Assembly: GCF_904846625.1 (NCBI RefSeq)
Contig: NZ_CAJHBL010000002.1
Coordinates: 372,001-436,000 of the forward strand
DNA: 64,000 nucleotides
Direction of reading: 5' to 3'
Source: Psychrobacter sp. JCM 18900
GTDB lineage: Bacteria > Pseudomonadota > Gammaproteobacteria > Pseudomonadales > Moraxellaceae
The position numbers and the translations under genes were made by a program. Below, one piece after another: positions 8,679 through 18,198 of the stretch; position 1 is the first letter of the stretch; every line of letters starts with the position of its first letter. A model generated the notes under the pieces. The model was not told where the DNA came from. It saw only the letters and a program-made list of their open reading frames with translations, and made no database searches.

Positions 8679-10190
8679 ATGGAAATGCTGAACTCTACAG
8701 ACTTAACCAGAGAAACTGCCATACAAACGGCTCAAAACGAAGTTGTATTAAATGCCGCTTATATCAATGGTGACTGGGTTACGATTGAAGCATCTGTGAC
8801 TGATTCTAATCATTCAAATATCCAAGCATTGTATGATCCAAATTCAGGCGAGGTGATCGCAACGACTCGCTTATGTACCAGTGCTCATGTAGAGCAGGCA
8901 GTCGAAGCAGCTGATGAAGCCCTTGCTGGCTGGTCACAGGCTAGTGTAAGTGAGCGTGCCCGCTATTTAAATGCGATTGCAGACTCTATGGAACAGCAAT
9001 TCGATAAGTTGGTTGGACTGTCTGTATTAAACAACGGTAAGCCAATTGAGGAAGCAAAGATAGACGTCGGTGATGCTATCGCTTGCTATCGTTATTATGC
9101 CAATCTCATCACAGAGCAGGCAACGTGGTCTAAGGTCTCAACGCTTGAGTCGGGTATTCGATTGTTAAAAACATACTCGCCAGTAGGTATTTGTGCGCTG
9201 ATTACCCCTTGGAATTTCCCAATGGTGACGACCTCTTGGAAGTTGGCACCTGCGCTAGCGGCAGGCTGTACCGTGCTATTGAAACCGTCTGAGGTGACAC
9301 TATTACCAGAGCTTATGCTAGGTAATATCTTATCTGAGATAGGTTTGCCAAAAGGGGTAGTCAATATTTTACCGGGTGCTGCTGAAGTGGGCACTGCTAT
9401 GACCAGCCATCCGCTGATTGACAAAGTATCGTTTACTGGTAGTAATGTAGTCGGCGAAAAGGTGATGGTTCAAGCAGCAAAAGGCATCAAAGACATTAGC
9501 CTAGAGTTGGGTGGTAAGTCTGCTATTGTGGTCTGTGCAGATGCTGATATTGACTACGCTTGTGATTTAATCATTGGCGGTATATTTACCAATGCCGGTC
9601 AGATATGCTCGGCCACGTCGCGTTTGGTTGTCCATCAAGATATCGCTGAGCAGCTGTTTGACACATTAAAAGTCAAAACGGAAAGTCTGCAGATTGGTGA
9701 TGGTTTTGCGACAGAGACGCAAATGGGTCCATTGGTGAGCGAGCAGCAGCTGAACCAAGTTAAGAAATTTTTTGATGTTGCGACAGCTGAAAATCTGGAC
9801 TGCTTAACCGGTGGTGAGTTATTAGAAGTATCTGGTTATTTTGTAGCGCCAACTGTCTATACAAATGTGCCAGCGACCAGTCAATTATGGATGGAAGAAG
9901 TGTTCGGCCCTGTATTAGTCAGTACAACCTTTACTAACGATGCAGAGGCTATTCGCCTAGCCAATGATAGCAAGTTTGCTCTAGCAGCAACCATCGTGAG
10001 CGCCGATGAGACTGCTGCGCTTGAGATGGCACTACAAATCAAAGCTGGGCATATCTGGATTAACGAGCAACAAATCGTACTGCCAGAAGCAGGCTGGGGC
10101 GGATTTAAGCAAAGCGGTATTGGCCGTGAGTTGGGCGGTGATGGCTTGTCCGCTTATCAGAAGAGCAAACACGTATTACTGACCGATTAA
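8679..10190 (+). CDS. Aldehyde dehydrogenase, KauB/betaine-aldehyde type
   Basis: A 503-residue NAD(P)-dependent aldehyde dehydrogenase. Key blocks are TPWNFPMVTTSWK, KPSEVTLLPEL, FTGSNVVGEKV, the general-base glutamate in LELGGKS, and the catalytic cysteine in FTNAGQICSATSRL. The C-terminal EEVFGPVL and GGFKQSGIGRELG are intact. I chose ATG 8679, preceded by AAGG, over an in-frame TTG at 8649. Together with the AruI-like enzyme it would oxidise 4-guanidinobutyraldehyde to 4-guanidinobutyrate, the job of KauB in the arginine transaminase pathway. It could equally serve aminoaldehydes. It is followed by a weak hairpin at 10214-10233. Confidence 0.85.
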   Translation: MEMLNSTDLTRETAIQTAQNEVVLNAAYINGDWVTIEASVTDSNHSNIQALYDPNSGEVIATTRLCTSAHVEQAVEAADEALAGWSQASVSERARYLNAIADSMEQQFDKLVGLSVLNNGKPIEEAKIDVGDAIACYRYYANLITEQATWSKVSTLESGIRLLKTYSPVGICALITPWNFPMVTTSWKLAPALAAGCTVLLKPSEVTLLPELMLGNILSEIGLPKGVVNILPGAAEVGTAMTSHPLIDKVSFTGSNVVGEKVMVQAAKGIKDISLELGGKSAIVVCADADIDYACDLIIGGIFTNAGQICSATSRLVVHQDIAEQLFDTLKVKTESLQIGDGFATETQMGPLVSEQQLNQVKKFFDVATAENLDCLTGGELLEVSGYFVAPTVYTNVPATSQLWMEEVFGPVLVSTTFTNDAEAIRLANDSKFALAATIVSADETAALEMALQIKAGHIWINEQQIVLPEAGWGGFKQSGIGRELGGDGLSAYQKSKHVLLTD

Positions 10191-10213
10191 TTGGATTTCG
10201 ATTAGATTGTCAC

Positions 10214-10233
10214 TAGCCACTATAGAGTGGCTA
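10214..10233 (+). terminator. Candidate terminator after the aldehyde dehydrogenase
   Basis: A perfect 8-bp inverted repeat, TAGCCACT-ATAG-AGTGGCTA, begins 24 bases after the stop codon. Only a short T stretch follows, so it is at best a weak intrinsic terminator. Confidence 0.45.
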
Positions 10234-10375
10234 TTTCCTAGCTATCAGCATGGCTATTGAATTATTGTAGAGTGATTGTTGATAGCTAGGTCAGCTAGGT
10301 CGCGTTCTAACATTACGTTTGTTTACCAGACCGTTTCTTATATTAACTTTACTGTCGCACCCATTCAGGATAAAA

Positions 10376-10391
10376 TTGAGCAATCATTCAA
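10376..10391 (+). promoter_or_regulatory. TTGA-N8-TCAA palindrome upstream of tetR-1
   Basis: The 16-mer TTGAGCAATCATTCAA matches sites near 18.7, 40.0, 40.7 and 43.5 kb. A plausible promoter (TTTACT at 10348, 17-bp spacer, TAAAAT at 10371-10376) would put transcription start inside the palindrome. This fits autorepression by the TetR encoded 58 bases downstream. Confidence 0.65.
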
Positions 10392-10398
10392 GTTTTAT

Positions 10399-10430
10399 AG
10401 CCGTGCCCATTTTTATATGAGGTCACGGCT
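10399..10430 (+). terminator. Terminator-like hairpin in the tetR-1 leader
   Basis: Arms AGCCGTG (10399-10405) and CACGGCT (10424-10430) are followed directly by TTTTT. The stem extends two more pairs beyond one mismatch. It lies between the candidate operator and the TetR start, so it would either attenuate the TetR transcript or end read-through from the region upstream. Confidence 0.55.
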
Positions 10431-10448
10431 TTTTAAATGGGGCACATT

Positions 10449-11060
10449 ATGTCACGCACCGCACTTTATAACCGTCATGACGCCTTGGAGCGTGCGCTAC
10501 AGCTTTTTTGGCAAAAGGGCTTTCATGCCACGTCTCTAAAAGACATAGAGCAAGCGCTCGATATGCGCCCAGGCAGTATCTATGCCGCTTTCGGTAATAA
10601 AGAAGGCCTGTTTCAAGAAGCACTAGAATACTATGCACGTCTAGGTTTGACCGAGCTTGAGCGAGTATTGAGCCATCATGAAACGCCTTTACTAGGCCTT
10701 GCCGCTTATATACGTCAGCTTGGCGGGATTCGTGACAAAGCATTACCGAGCCGAGCCTGTATGTTGGTCAAGAGCTTACTAGAGCTTGGTGCGCGTGAAC
10801 AAACAGCGTTAACCAAGGTGGAAATGCTGCTGGCAGGTATGGAGACGCGATTTATAGAATGCTTTAAAGAAGCGCAGAATGTCGGTGAGATGGATAGTCA
10901 GCTGGATGCGGTTCGACTTGGTCGCCGCTTACAGGCAGAAGTCATGGGACTGCGTGCCTTTGCACAGCGTGACATAGAGAGCTCGACGGTACACGCCCTT
11001 GCTGAAGATATGGCCTTATCTATAGAAGCACTGCGAATAGATGATTCAGTAAATGCTTAG
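10449..11060 (+). CDS. TetR/AcrR family repressor (TetR-1)
   Basis: A 203-residue regulator. The N-terminal HTH runs HDALERALQLFWQKGFHATSLKDIEQALDMRPGSIYAAFGNKEGLFQEAL. The recognition helix PGSIYAAFG is the same as in the second TetR at 41667. A cysteine in SRACMLVKSLLELG has a counterpart in that paralogue (SGMCMIVKTVAELT) and is a candidate redox or electrophile sensor. ATG 10449 is favoured because GGGG lies 7 bases before it; an in-frame ATG at 10437 would have no ribosome site outside the hairpin. The gene stands alone, convergent with the ynj-like block. Confidence 0.85.
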   Translation: MSRTALYNRHDALERALQLFWQKGFHATSLKDIEQALDMRPGSIYAAFGNKEGLFQEALEYYARLGLTELERVLSHHETPLLGLAAYIRQLGGIRDKALPSRACMLVKSLLELGAREQTALTKVEMLLAGMETRFIECFKEAQNVGEMDSQLDAVRLGRRLQAEVMGLRAFAQRDIESSTVHALAEDMALSIEALRIDDSVNA

Positions 11061-11103
11061 AGGTTCATTGCTGGGTTTCAATATAGTGTATATCTTCAGA
11101 CGT

Positions 11104-11730
11104 TTACTTGGTAGATTCGAGCTGCTTGAGGGTATGATACCCACCATGTATACGAGTAAAAATAGTAATAGCGCAGGCAGTAGCAAAGATACCAGCAAGT
11201 AGCACAAAATGCTGCGGCCAAATACAGAAAGCAATAAACAGAGCAATGGTCTCAGTGCCTTCGGTGAGGCCGTTGAGATAATAAAAGCTCTTATATTTAA
11301 ACTGCGGCTTGTCTAATTGAAACTTTTCCGCAGAAATCGCAAACGCCAAAAAGCTCGAACCTGTCCCAATAAATGCTGCTAATAACAACGCGCCTGCAAT
11401 AGCGTTTTGTGCAGGGTTGGCCAAAATAAACCCTAGTGGCACAGCAGCATAAAACAAAAAATCGAGGGTGATATCTAAGTAGCCGCCTGCGCTTGAGCTT
11501 TGCTTTGCGTAGCGTGCCATTGCGCCATCCAGCCCATCAAAGATACGATTCAATATAATCGCTGCTAGCGCGCCATACCATAGCTCAAACGTGAGGAGTG
11601 GTAGTGCCAACATACCAACCAAGAATCCAGCTACCGTAAGCTGATCAGCTGTGATGCCGAGCTTATGCAATGTCGCTACTATTGGGGTTAGCAGCGGCTT
11701 GATAACGGGCGTAATGAACTTGTCTAACAT
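11104..11730 (-). CDS. CDP-alcohol phosphatidyltransferase family protein (YnjF-like)
   Basis: A 208-residue polytopic inner-membrane protein. It carries the family catalytic pattern DG-x2-AR-x8-G-x3-D-x3-D, seen as FDGLDGAMARYAKQSSSAGGYLDITLDF. Such enzymes transfer a phosphatidyl or phospho-alcohol group from CDP-alcohol to an acceptor; the substrate of YnjF-type members is not known to me. In E. coli ynjF lies beside ynjBCD, and the same association is seen here, with this gene last on the minus strand behind the ABC transporter genes. Confidence 0.82.
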   Translation of the reverse strand: MLDKFITPVIKPLLTPIVATLHKLGITADQLTVAGFLVGMLALPLLTFELWYGALAAIILNRIFDGLDGAMARYAKQSSSAGGYLDITLDFLFYAAVPLGFILANPAQNAIAGALLLAAFIGTGSSFLAFAISAEKFQLDKPQFKYKSFYYLNGLTEGTETIALFIAFCIWPQHFVLLAGIFATACAITIFTRIHGGYHTLKQLESTK

Positions 11731-11802
11731 GCGAGCTGCCTTTTATATTTTGCTTATTTTGCTTGGGTATTTAGCGTTGATATTTGACTCTGATGTCCAA
11801 AA

Positions 11803-12435
11803 CTATTGTCCTACATAAATAACTTTGCCATTGGCTGCTTCAGCGTCACTTTGGTCGTGCGTGACCATAATAGCAGGCAACTTATGAGTACGAATCTGAT
11901 CGAATACCAATTGCCGCGTATCCATCCTCAATTGAGTATCAAGTTTGCTAAAGGGCTCATCAAGTAGTATTGCTTTGGGCTCACTTAGCAGCGTGCGTAG
12001 TAGGGCGACACGTGCTTGTTGACCACCTGATAGGTTATCAGGATGACGATCTCCCATCCCTTCTAATCCTACTTGAGCTAAAGACTGCGCTATTTTTTCA
12101 ACTCGCTGTTTTTTGTTTCCTTTTGGCATGGCAAAAGCAATATTGCCCGCCACTGATAGGTGCGAAAACAGCAGTGCGTCTTGATACAGAACACCAATAC
12201 GGCGCAAATGGGCAGGCAGGTGAGTCACGTTCTCATCGTTTAACCAGACAGTACCCGTCGCGGTGAAGTCATTCGCTAAAGTACCTGTTAGCCAGTTTAG
12301 TAAGCTGGACTTGCCACTACCAGAAGGGCCCATCACGGTTAGGATGTCGCCACCAGCGATGTGCTCATTGATACTCAATAGCTGCTCGTTTTGACGAAAC
12401 AGCTGTAAGTCTTTTATCTGTAGAGATGATGGCAT
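11803..12435 (-). CDS. ynjD: ABC transporter ATP-binding protein (YnjD-like)
   Basis: A 210-residue ABC ATPase. It has Walker A GPSGSGKSS near residue 36, signature LSGGQQARVALLRTLL, Walker B AILLDEPFSKLD and switch histidine MVTHDQSD. It is short and lacks a C-terminal regulatory domain. The order after the permease and binding-protein genes on the minus strand mirrors E. coli ynjBCD, so it should power that importer at the inner membrane. Confidence 0.85.
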   Translation of the reverse strand: MPSSLQIKDLQLFRQNEQLLSINEHIAGGDILTVMGPSGSGKSSLLNWLTGTLANDFTATGTVWLNDENVTHLPAHLRRIGVLYQDALLFSHLSVAGNIAFAMPKGNKKQRVEKIAQSLAQVGLEGMGDRHPDNLSGGQQARVALLRTLLSEPKAILLDEPFSKLDTQLRMDTRQLVFDQIRTHKLPAIMVTHDQSDAEAANGKVIYVGQ

Positions 12436-12560
12436 CAGGAACCCTTTATTTGCGTTTTCTATGACTAATTATTTTAGTATTTTTAGCAGCTAGTTTTTTC
12501 ATAACGGCTGTTTTCGATAGCTGATACTTTTCACAACTGTTCTTATTCATGAGCAGCTTG

Positions 12561-14324
12561 CTACCGCGCACCACTTCTAAAGAAGTATTTGGGTAGCACC
12601 CAAGCCACTATAAAACCGATGAGCGGTAGCGCCATTTGCATGATGGCATAAACGGCACTGGTACGCCTACTGGCTCCATTTGCCAGTGTCACCGCTTCTG
12701 TTGTGATAGTAGCAATACGTCCGCCACCTGCCAATAGGGTTGGCAAATACTGACCAAAGCTGATCGCTAGACCGAGAGCAATGGCAATCAAAATAGGGGC
12801 AAATAGCTGCGGCAGCTTTATTTGGAAAAATACCTTGATGGGTGCAGCGCCAAGGCTAGCGGCCACATGAGCGAAACGTGAGTCTAAGCGTCGGTAGCTA
12901 CTGGCCAATGATAAAAACACGTACGGTAGCACGAATAAAAGATGGGCGAATGCCACGTTAAAAAATTCTGATTGATGATTGGCCAACTGCTGTAACCATA
13001 CCAAGCCAAATAAAAACGCGATACTTGGCACCAAGAGCGGTAAGTAAATAATAAAACTGGTGAAGTGCGACAGTGGTTTATCACTCAGTTGCTCAGCTTC
13101 CAAGCATAGCAACGTCAGAAAAACAGCAAAGGCAGTACTAACGGCACCAATGCTAAGCGTGTTGACCAATGGTGTGCTCATCTGGGTAAAAGCACTTTGA
13201 AAGTGTAATAGCACAAATTGCTCTGGTAGCATCGCCGGAAACCGCCAAAATCCTGCAAATGCCCATAACACAAGGCCAGATAGTGACAGTAGCATAAAGC
13301 CAATCACGCCTACGGTAAGTATGGCGGTGACTTTTTGCCAAATAGTATCTGCATAATGACGTTTGCCATTGACTGACGAAACATTAAATATTGCCTTGAT
13401 AATTTTTTCGCCGCCTAGCCAAAAGGCGACTAAACCTGCTGTCAGTACGAGTTGTAATAAGGCGCCTGCTGATGCTTTGATACGTAATGTCAGGTCAACA
13501 TCGTTGAACCATTGTATGATAGAGACGGCAAGCGTTGGTGGTGTGTTAGGGCCCAGTATCAATGGCATCTCGACACTTGCACTGGCATACGCCAATACGG
13601 CCAAAATCGGTAAACGCAGAAAAGGGTATAACAGGGGCAAGACCGCCTTAAAAAAAGCAGTAATTGGGTAATAACCTAAATTGAGCGCAACAGTATATTG
13701 TTGAAGCAGTTTTTTACCAAGCTCAGGCTGAGCAAGCGCGCCCAGTGCCATTAATAATAAAAACGGCAGCTCTTTTAAGGTTAAGCCCAAGATGATACTG
13801 ATACCGTATGGATCATGCGGAAACATACCATCGGGTGCCATCTCCCAACCAGTTAGCCACGGGGAGATGAGCCGTGCAAACATGCCTGACGGCGCAATCA
13901 AAAACCCAACGGCAATGGCTGCGGCTGCATGAGGAATGACCAAGATAGGGCTTAGTAAGTGCTCAATACGCTGCAACCAAACACTGTTAAAAAACGCGGC
14001 CAATATCATCAGGGCAATGACAAAAGCAAGTAAGGTGCTGATAAGTCCTGTAGCGAGACTTAACGCAGCCATATGCGTGATGCCAGGCGTTTGCCACAGG
14101 TCTATAAACCCTTGCAGATTCAAGGTCGTTTTTTCTAGGGCAGGAAGCCAGCTTAGGGCAGGCAACAGTACACAGATGAGGCCACAGAGTACGGGTAATA
14201 TTAATATGAGAATTAAGAGTTTGGGGCTAAAAGACACGATACGCGTAAACAGGTCTTTTTTCTCAAGCGTAATAGGTCTAGGGCTATCACCTTTTTTCGT
14301 GATTTTATCAAAACCTTGGCTCAT
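12561..14324 (-). CDS. ynjC: ABC transporter permease, double-length (YnjC-like)
   Basis: A 587-residue permease with two fused binding-protein-dependent permease halves. EAA-type loops are seen as LNLGYYPITAFFKAVLPLLYP in the first half and AASLGAAPIKVFFQIKLPQLFAP in the second. About twelve transmembrane segments are visible. The ATG at 14324 overlaps the stop of the binding-protein gene as ATGA, which decides the start against longer upstream choices. It resembles the permeases of thiamine, sulfate or iron type importers. The substrate of YnjBCD is not established. Confidence 0.85.
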   Translation of the reverse strand: MSQGFDKITKKGDSPRPITLEKKDLFTRIVSFSPKLLILILILPVLCGLICVLLPALSWLPALEKTTLNLQGFIDLWQTPGITHMAALSLATGLISTLLAFVIALMILAAFFNSVWLQRIEHLLSPILVIPHAAAAIAVGFLIAPSGMFARLISPWLTGWEMAPDGMFPHDPYGISIILGLTLKELPFLLLMALGALAQPELGKKLLQQYTVALNLGYYPITAFFKAVLPLLYPFLRLPILAVLAYASASVEMPLILGPNTPPTLAVSIIQWFNDVDLTLRIKASAGALLQLVLTAGLVAFWLGGEKIIKAIFNVSSVNGKRHYADTIWQKVTAILTVGVIGFMLLSLSGLVLWAFAGFWRFPAMLPEQFVLLHFQSAFTQMSTPLVNTLSIGAVSTAFAVFLTLLCLEAEQLSDKPLSHFTSFIIYLPLLVPSIAFLFGLVWLQQLANHQSEFFNVAFAHLLFVLPYVFLSLASSYRRLDSRFAHVAASLGAAPIKVFFQIKLPQLFAPILIAIALGLAISFGQYLPTLLAGGGRIATITTEAVTLANGASRRTSAVYAIMQMALPLIGFIVAWVLPKYFFRSGAR

Positions 14325-15619
14325 GGACTCACCCCATAACGTGCTTGCCAGCCTTGCTGGATGGCCTCTACCCAACTTGGATGCGGCTCGCTTACCGTGC
14401 GTTTGACACTATCAAAGGGCAGGGCGCTTGGATGGGGCTGCTTGGTTTTGAATAATGCTTGTTGTGCAGGGCTAAGTGTAGATTGAACCAATACGGTTTT
14501 GTCACCCCATACCGAAGGGGTTTGTTTTTTTGCTTGGGCTTCTGGACTCATCAAAAAATTGGCTACTAATTGTGCCGCCTGAGGATGGCTAGCGTTATAA
14601 GGGATAGCAACAAAATGAGTATTGCTTAAGCTGCCATCACTCATGGCATAGCTGCGAATGCTCTGGGGTAAGTCATAACGCTGTACGGCTGCAGGAACCT
14701 CTGGTGCCGAAAAGGTAAACGCGAGACTCAGCTCCGTATCATCGACCAAGCGCCGCATCTGCGCGCCTGTCTGCACGAACTGCTCGCCATTACGCCATAA
14801 GGTTGGATGAAAGCCATCCAAAAACGCCCATAGCGGATCTAATACGAGCGCGGTGTTTTCTTCAGTGGCAGGCAAGTTGAGCTGTGCGCTAGTGTTCTTA
14901 CCCGTTTGAGCGTCTTGTTGCTCATGCAACATGACTAAGACGTATTTTAAGAAACTCATACCCAAAAAATCAGGTGGTTTTGGGTAGCTAAAACGGCCAG
15001 GGTTTTGTGCTGTCCAAGTGGTCAGTTCAGTTAGCGTTGTTGGCGGTTTACTGGTCGATAGGCTGTCGTAATAAAACGTCAGAGAGGCTTGTCCCCATGG
15101 TGCTTCCATACCGTTGGTCGGCACACCAAAGTCAAAGTTTACGGTTGGATTATTGTCCGGATCAGTCAACGCAAAATTGGGCAGCTTGTTTGCCCATTGC
15201 TTGAGTAGTAATGAGCTCTCACTCATGGTGGCAAAGTTAGCACCATTAATCCAGACCAAATCAACACTGCCTTGATCGTCATTATGAGCAGATTTTTCTG
15301 CCAGTACACGACTGACTGCTTCGCTGGTATCGCTCAATTTGACATGGACTAAGTTGATATTATATTTATCATCGACTTGATCGGCGACCCATTGTAGATA
15401 GGCGTTAATTTGCGGATCACCGCCCCATGCATAAAAGTAAACATCTTGGTTGCTGCCTTGGGCTTCTATCTGCTGCCAAGGTGACAAGTCTTGGTTAATA
15501 TTGGCAGTAGTTGGCGATGCTGTGCTTGCTGATATACCAATACAAATGCTCATCACCATAGCGTAGGTGCTATATCGCGTAAGACGTTTGAGCATCGGTA
15601 AAGCGGTAATAACGCGCAT
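14321..15619 (-). CDS. ynjB: ABC transporter substrate-binding protein (YnjB-like)
   Basis: A 432-residue periplasmic solute-binding protein with an N-terminal signal peptide (hydrophobic stretch YAMVMSICIGISASTASPTTA). The mature part has the YFYAWGGDPQINAYLQWVAD opening typical of the YnjB/extracellular solute-binding family. An alternative ATG lies eight codons in (15595). It is translationally coupled to the permease. The gene upstream on the same strand is the TVP38-reductase fusion, with a 182-base gap. The ligand is unknown. Confidence 0.83.
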   Translation of the reverse strand: MRVITALPMLKRLTRYSTYAMVMSICIGISASTASPTTANINQDLSPWQQIEAQGSNQDVYFYAWGGDPQINAYLQWVADQVDDKYNINLVHVKLSDTSEAVSRVLAEKSAHNDDQGSVDLVWINGANFATMSESSLLLKQWANKLPNFALTDPDNNPTVNFDFGVPTNGMEAPWGQASLTFYYDSLSTSKPPTTLTELTTWTAQNPGRFSYPKPPDFLGMSFLKYVLVMLHEQQDAQTGKNTSAQLNLPATEENTALVLDPLWAFLDGFHPTLWRNGEQFVQTGAQMRRLVDDTELSLAFTFSAPEVPAAVQRYDLPQSIRSYAMSDGSLSNTHFVAIPYNASHPQAAQLVANFLMSPEAQAKKQTPSVWGDKTVLVQSTLSPAQQALFKTKQPHPSALPFDSVKRTVSEPHPSWVEAIQQGWQARYGVSP

Positions 15620-15801
15620 TCAAGTTTCCGTTATGATTTAAATGTTAGTAAAGCTGGTAAAGATTTCATAGTCTGCCATGTCAAACCAAACAGATATCAC
15701 AAAATCTAAACCAGCTTTATTGGAGTCTTTTAGAACTTTCCTACCAGTCGCGTCATTTAATGACATTAATCAGCAAACTGCTCTTAATTCGCTGCTATTA
15801 A

Positions 15802-17955
15802 CTAACCGCGACGCCAAGTATGGTATTTCTCTAACCAGCTTAATACGGTCTCAGGCGCATGAGCACGTTTCCACTCACCAGCGGCGTATTTGTTGCCTTC
15901 TGCCCAAGTAGGGTAGCTATGAATGGTGCCCAAAATCTTATTGAGACCCAGACCATGTTTCATGGCCAGTACAAACTCTGCGATTAGGTCGCCTGCATGT
16001 TCAGACACCACCGTAACGCCCAGTATTTTGTCTTTACCTTTTGGTGTGATGACTTTGATAAAGCCTTTAGCCGCGCTATCTGTAATGGCGCGATCCAGCT
16101 CTTCAAACTCAAAACGAGTAATCTCGTAATCGATGCCTTTATCGATGGCTTCTTGCTCGTTGATACCGACACGAGCGACTTCTGGGTCGATAAACGTAAC
16201 CCAAGGAATGACGCGATAATCTACTTTAAACTTCTTCAGATTGCCAAATAAGCCATTGACTGCAGCGTACCAACCCTGATGGGCAGCGACATGAGTAAAC
16301 TGGTATGGACCGACAATATCGCCTGCAGCAAAGATATTGGGATATAACGTCTCGAGATATTCATTGGTCACGATAGTACGATTGGTTTCGATACCTAGCG
16401 CCTCTAAACCATAACCTTCAAGGCGTGCGCTACGACCAACGGCACAAAGTAGCTCATCATACTCGATATCGATTTCTGTTTCATTGTGTTTGACGATAAT
16501 GTATTTTTTGCCATCACGCATCTCGCAGCGCATCGCTTGATGCGAGGTCAAAATATTGACACCGCTTTCAGTGAGCGACTGATGAGCAAAGGTAGACACT
16601 TCAAGGTCTTCTTTACCCATAATGCGATCGCTCATCTCAATTTGCGTCACATTAGAACCCAATCGAGCAAAGCTTTGCGCAAGCTCGCTACCGATTGGAC
16701 CACCGCCTAGTACTACTAGCTTCTTAGGGGCTTCTTCTAGCTCAGAAAACTTCGTCCACAGCGTGTCACTGGTTACATAGCCAGTTTCTTCTATACCTGG
16801 CAGCGGTGGTACAAATGGGCGAGCGCCAGTGGCGATAACGATGGTGCGCGCTGTTAGGGTCTGCATGCCGCCGTCATTTAGCTGGATTTCTACTGTCCAC
16901 GGGTCAACTAATTTAGCATAGCCTTTGACCACATCGACGCCCAGATTGGTATAACGCTCAACACTATCGTGCGGTGCGATATCAGCCACTACTTGCTGTA
17001 CGCGTGCCATCACTTTTTTGAATGAAAACTGCGGTACGGTGTTCTCTAGACCGTAGTTTTCCCCATGACGAATTTGGTCAGCGATTTTTGCGCTCTTAAT
17101 GATGGCCTTACTAGGTACACAGCCATAATTGAGACAATCACCGCCCATTTCACCTGCTTCAATCAGTGTGACTTTCGCTTTGACTGCTGCGGCAATGTAG
17201 CTTGTAACCAATCCGCCAGCGCCTGCGCCAATCACAATCATATTGCGATCGAACTTTTTAGGTTTGGTGTGGTTTTTATAAACACGGCGTTTTTTAAACA
17301 TGTTCAACACTCCTTTTGCTATTAATGGGAAGAAACCTAATAACGCAAACGAGACAATTAAGTTGAAAGATAAAATACCCGATAAGCTGTCTATCTGTGC
17401 CAGCTGTGTCCCTGCATTGACGAAGACAAACGTCCCAGCCAGCATGCCGATTTGACTGACCCAGTAGTAAGTCCATGTTTTAATAGACGTCACACCCATC
17501 AATAGGTTAATCAAAAAGAATGGAAATATGGGTACCAGACGTAAGGTAAATAAATAAAACCCACCTTCTTTTTCGACGCCTGCATCAATAGCTGCCAACC
17601 GCTCAGGAAAGCGCTGTTTGATGGTATCACGCAGTAGATAACGCGATGCCAAGAAGGCAATAGTAGCACCAATACTCGATGCAAATGAGGCAACGAGTAA
17701 GCCCTGAACCAAACCAAATAGTGCACCAGCGGCTAGCGTTAAAATCGCAGCGCCTGGTAAGGAGAGGGCAGTAACGACGACATATAGTAAGAAAAACCCA
17801 CCGATAATCAATAGCGGTGACTGCGCTTTGTATTCATTAAATTGCGCCATCGACCCTTTTAAGCCATCAAGCGTCAATAATTGATTTAGGTCAAAGTAAA
17901 AAAAGCTTGCCGCTAATATCAATATTAATAGTATTAAAAATATTCTTTTAATCAT
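15802..17955 (-). CDS. TVP38/TMEM64 membrane protein fused to FAD-dependent disulfide reductase
   Basis: A 717-residue fusion. Residues 1 to about 230 are a VTT/SNARE-associated (DedA-like TVP38) domain with several membrane helices and FASSIGATIAFLASRYLLRD. From about 240 a class I pyridine nucleotide-disulfide reductase follows: FAD site IVIGAGAGGLVTSYIAA, redox cysteines in GGDCLNYGCVPSKA, NAD(P) site VVLGGGPIGSELAQSFARLG, GDIVGPYQFTHVA, and a C-terminal dimerisation domain. The His-x4-Glu of glutathione reductase-type enzymes is seen as HSYPTWAEG. The reductase resembles mercuric reductase/lipoamide dehydrogenase but has no N-terminal metal-binding domain. ATG 17955 is preferred over a TTG 15 bases upstream. 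Membrane-tethered redox function is inferred; the substrate is unknown. Confidence 0.88.
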   Translation of the reverse strand: MIKRIFLILLILILAASFFYFDLNQLLTLDGLKGSMAQFNEYKAQSPLLIIGGFFLLYVVVTALSLPGAAILTLAAGALFGLVQGLLVASFASSIGATIAFLASRYLLRDTIKQRFPERLAAIDAGVEKEGGFYLFTLRLVPIFPFFLINLLMGVTSIKTWTYYWVSQIGMLAGTFVFVNAGTQLAQIDSLSGILSFNLIVSFALLGFFPLIAKGVLNMFKKRRVYKNHTKPKKFDRNMIVIGAGAGGLVTSYIAAAVKAKVTLIEAGEMGGDCLNYGCVPSKAIIKSAKIADQIRHGENYGLENTVPQFSFKKVMARVQQVVADIAPHDSVERYTNLGVDVVKGYAKLVDPWTVEIQLNDGGMQTLTARTIVIATGARPFVPPLPGIEETGYVTSDTLWTKFSELEEAPKKLVVLGGGPIGSELAQSFARLGSNVTQIEMSDRIMGKEDLEVSTFAHQSLTESGVNILTSHQAMRCEMRDGKKYIIVKHNETEIDIEYDELLCAVGRSARLEGYGLEALGIETNRTIVTNEYLETLYPNIFAAGDIVGPYQFTHVAAHQGWYAAVNGLFGNLKKFKVDYRVIPWVTFIDPEVARVGINEQEAIDKGIDYEITRFEFEELDRAITDSAAKGFIKVITPKGKDKILGVTVVSEHAGDLIAEFVLAMKHGLGLNKILGTIHSYPTWAEGNKYAAGEWKRAHAPETVLSWLEKYHTWRRG

Positions 17956-18198
17956 GAAAAGTCCGGCCAAATAAGGGAGCGAAGGCTAAAATCGTAGTTA
18001 TTACTCAAACTGTAGAATGCTCATCATCTGAATAACTAAACTTAAGTAACTATATTTAAGTAACGTGGCGATCAAATCGAATTGTCTGAATCGCCTAACT
18101 ACGATAAAAAATTTAAGTCGGCAGTCTTAATAGTATATAAATTATGTCTTGTTGTCTGATGTTTATACTACTGTAGCAATAAGCACTGCCGCTGACAT

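Noticed and set aside
10276..10539. 87-codon ORF upstream of and overlapping tetR-1
   Set aside because: It runs through the palindrome and hairpin in a different frame from the TetR gene and has no plausible ribosome site.
13363..14406. Plus-strand ORFs opposite the ynjC-like gene
   Set aside because: They overlap a clearly conserved permease and show no ribosome site or recognisable domain.
15802..17955. Mercuric reductase (merA)
   Set aside because: There is an N-terminal TVP38 domain instead of a metal-binding domain, no other mer genes nearby, and no C-terminal vicinal cysteines were seen.
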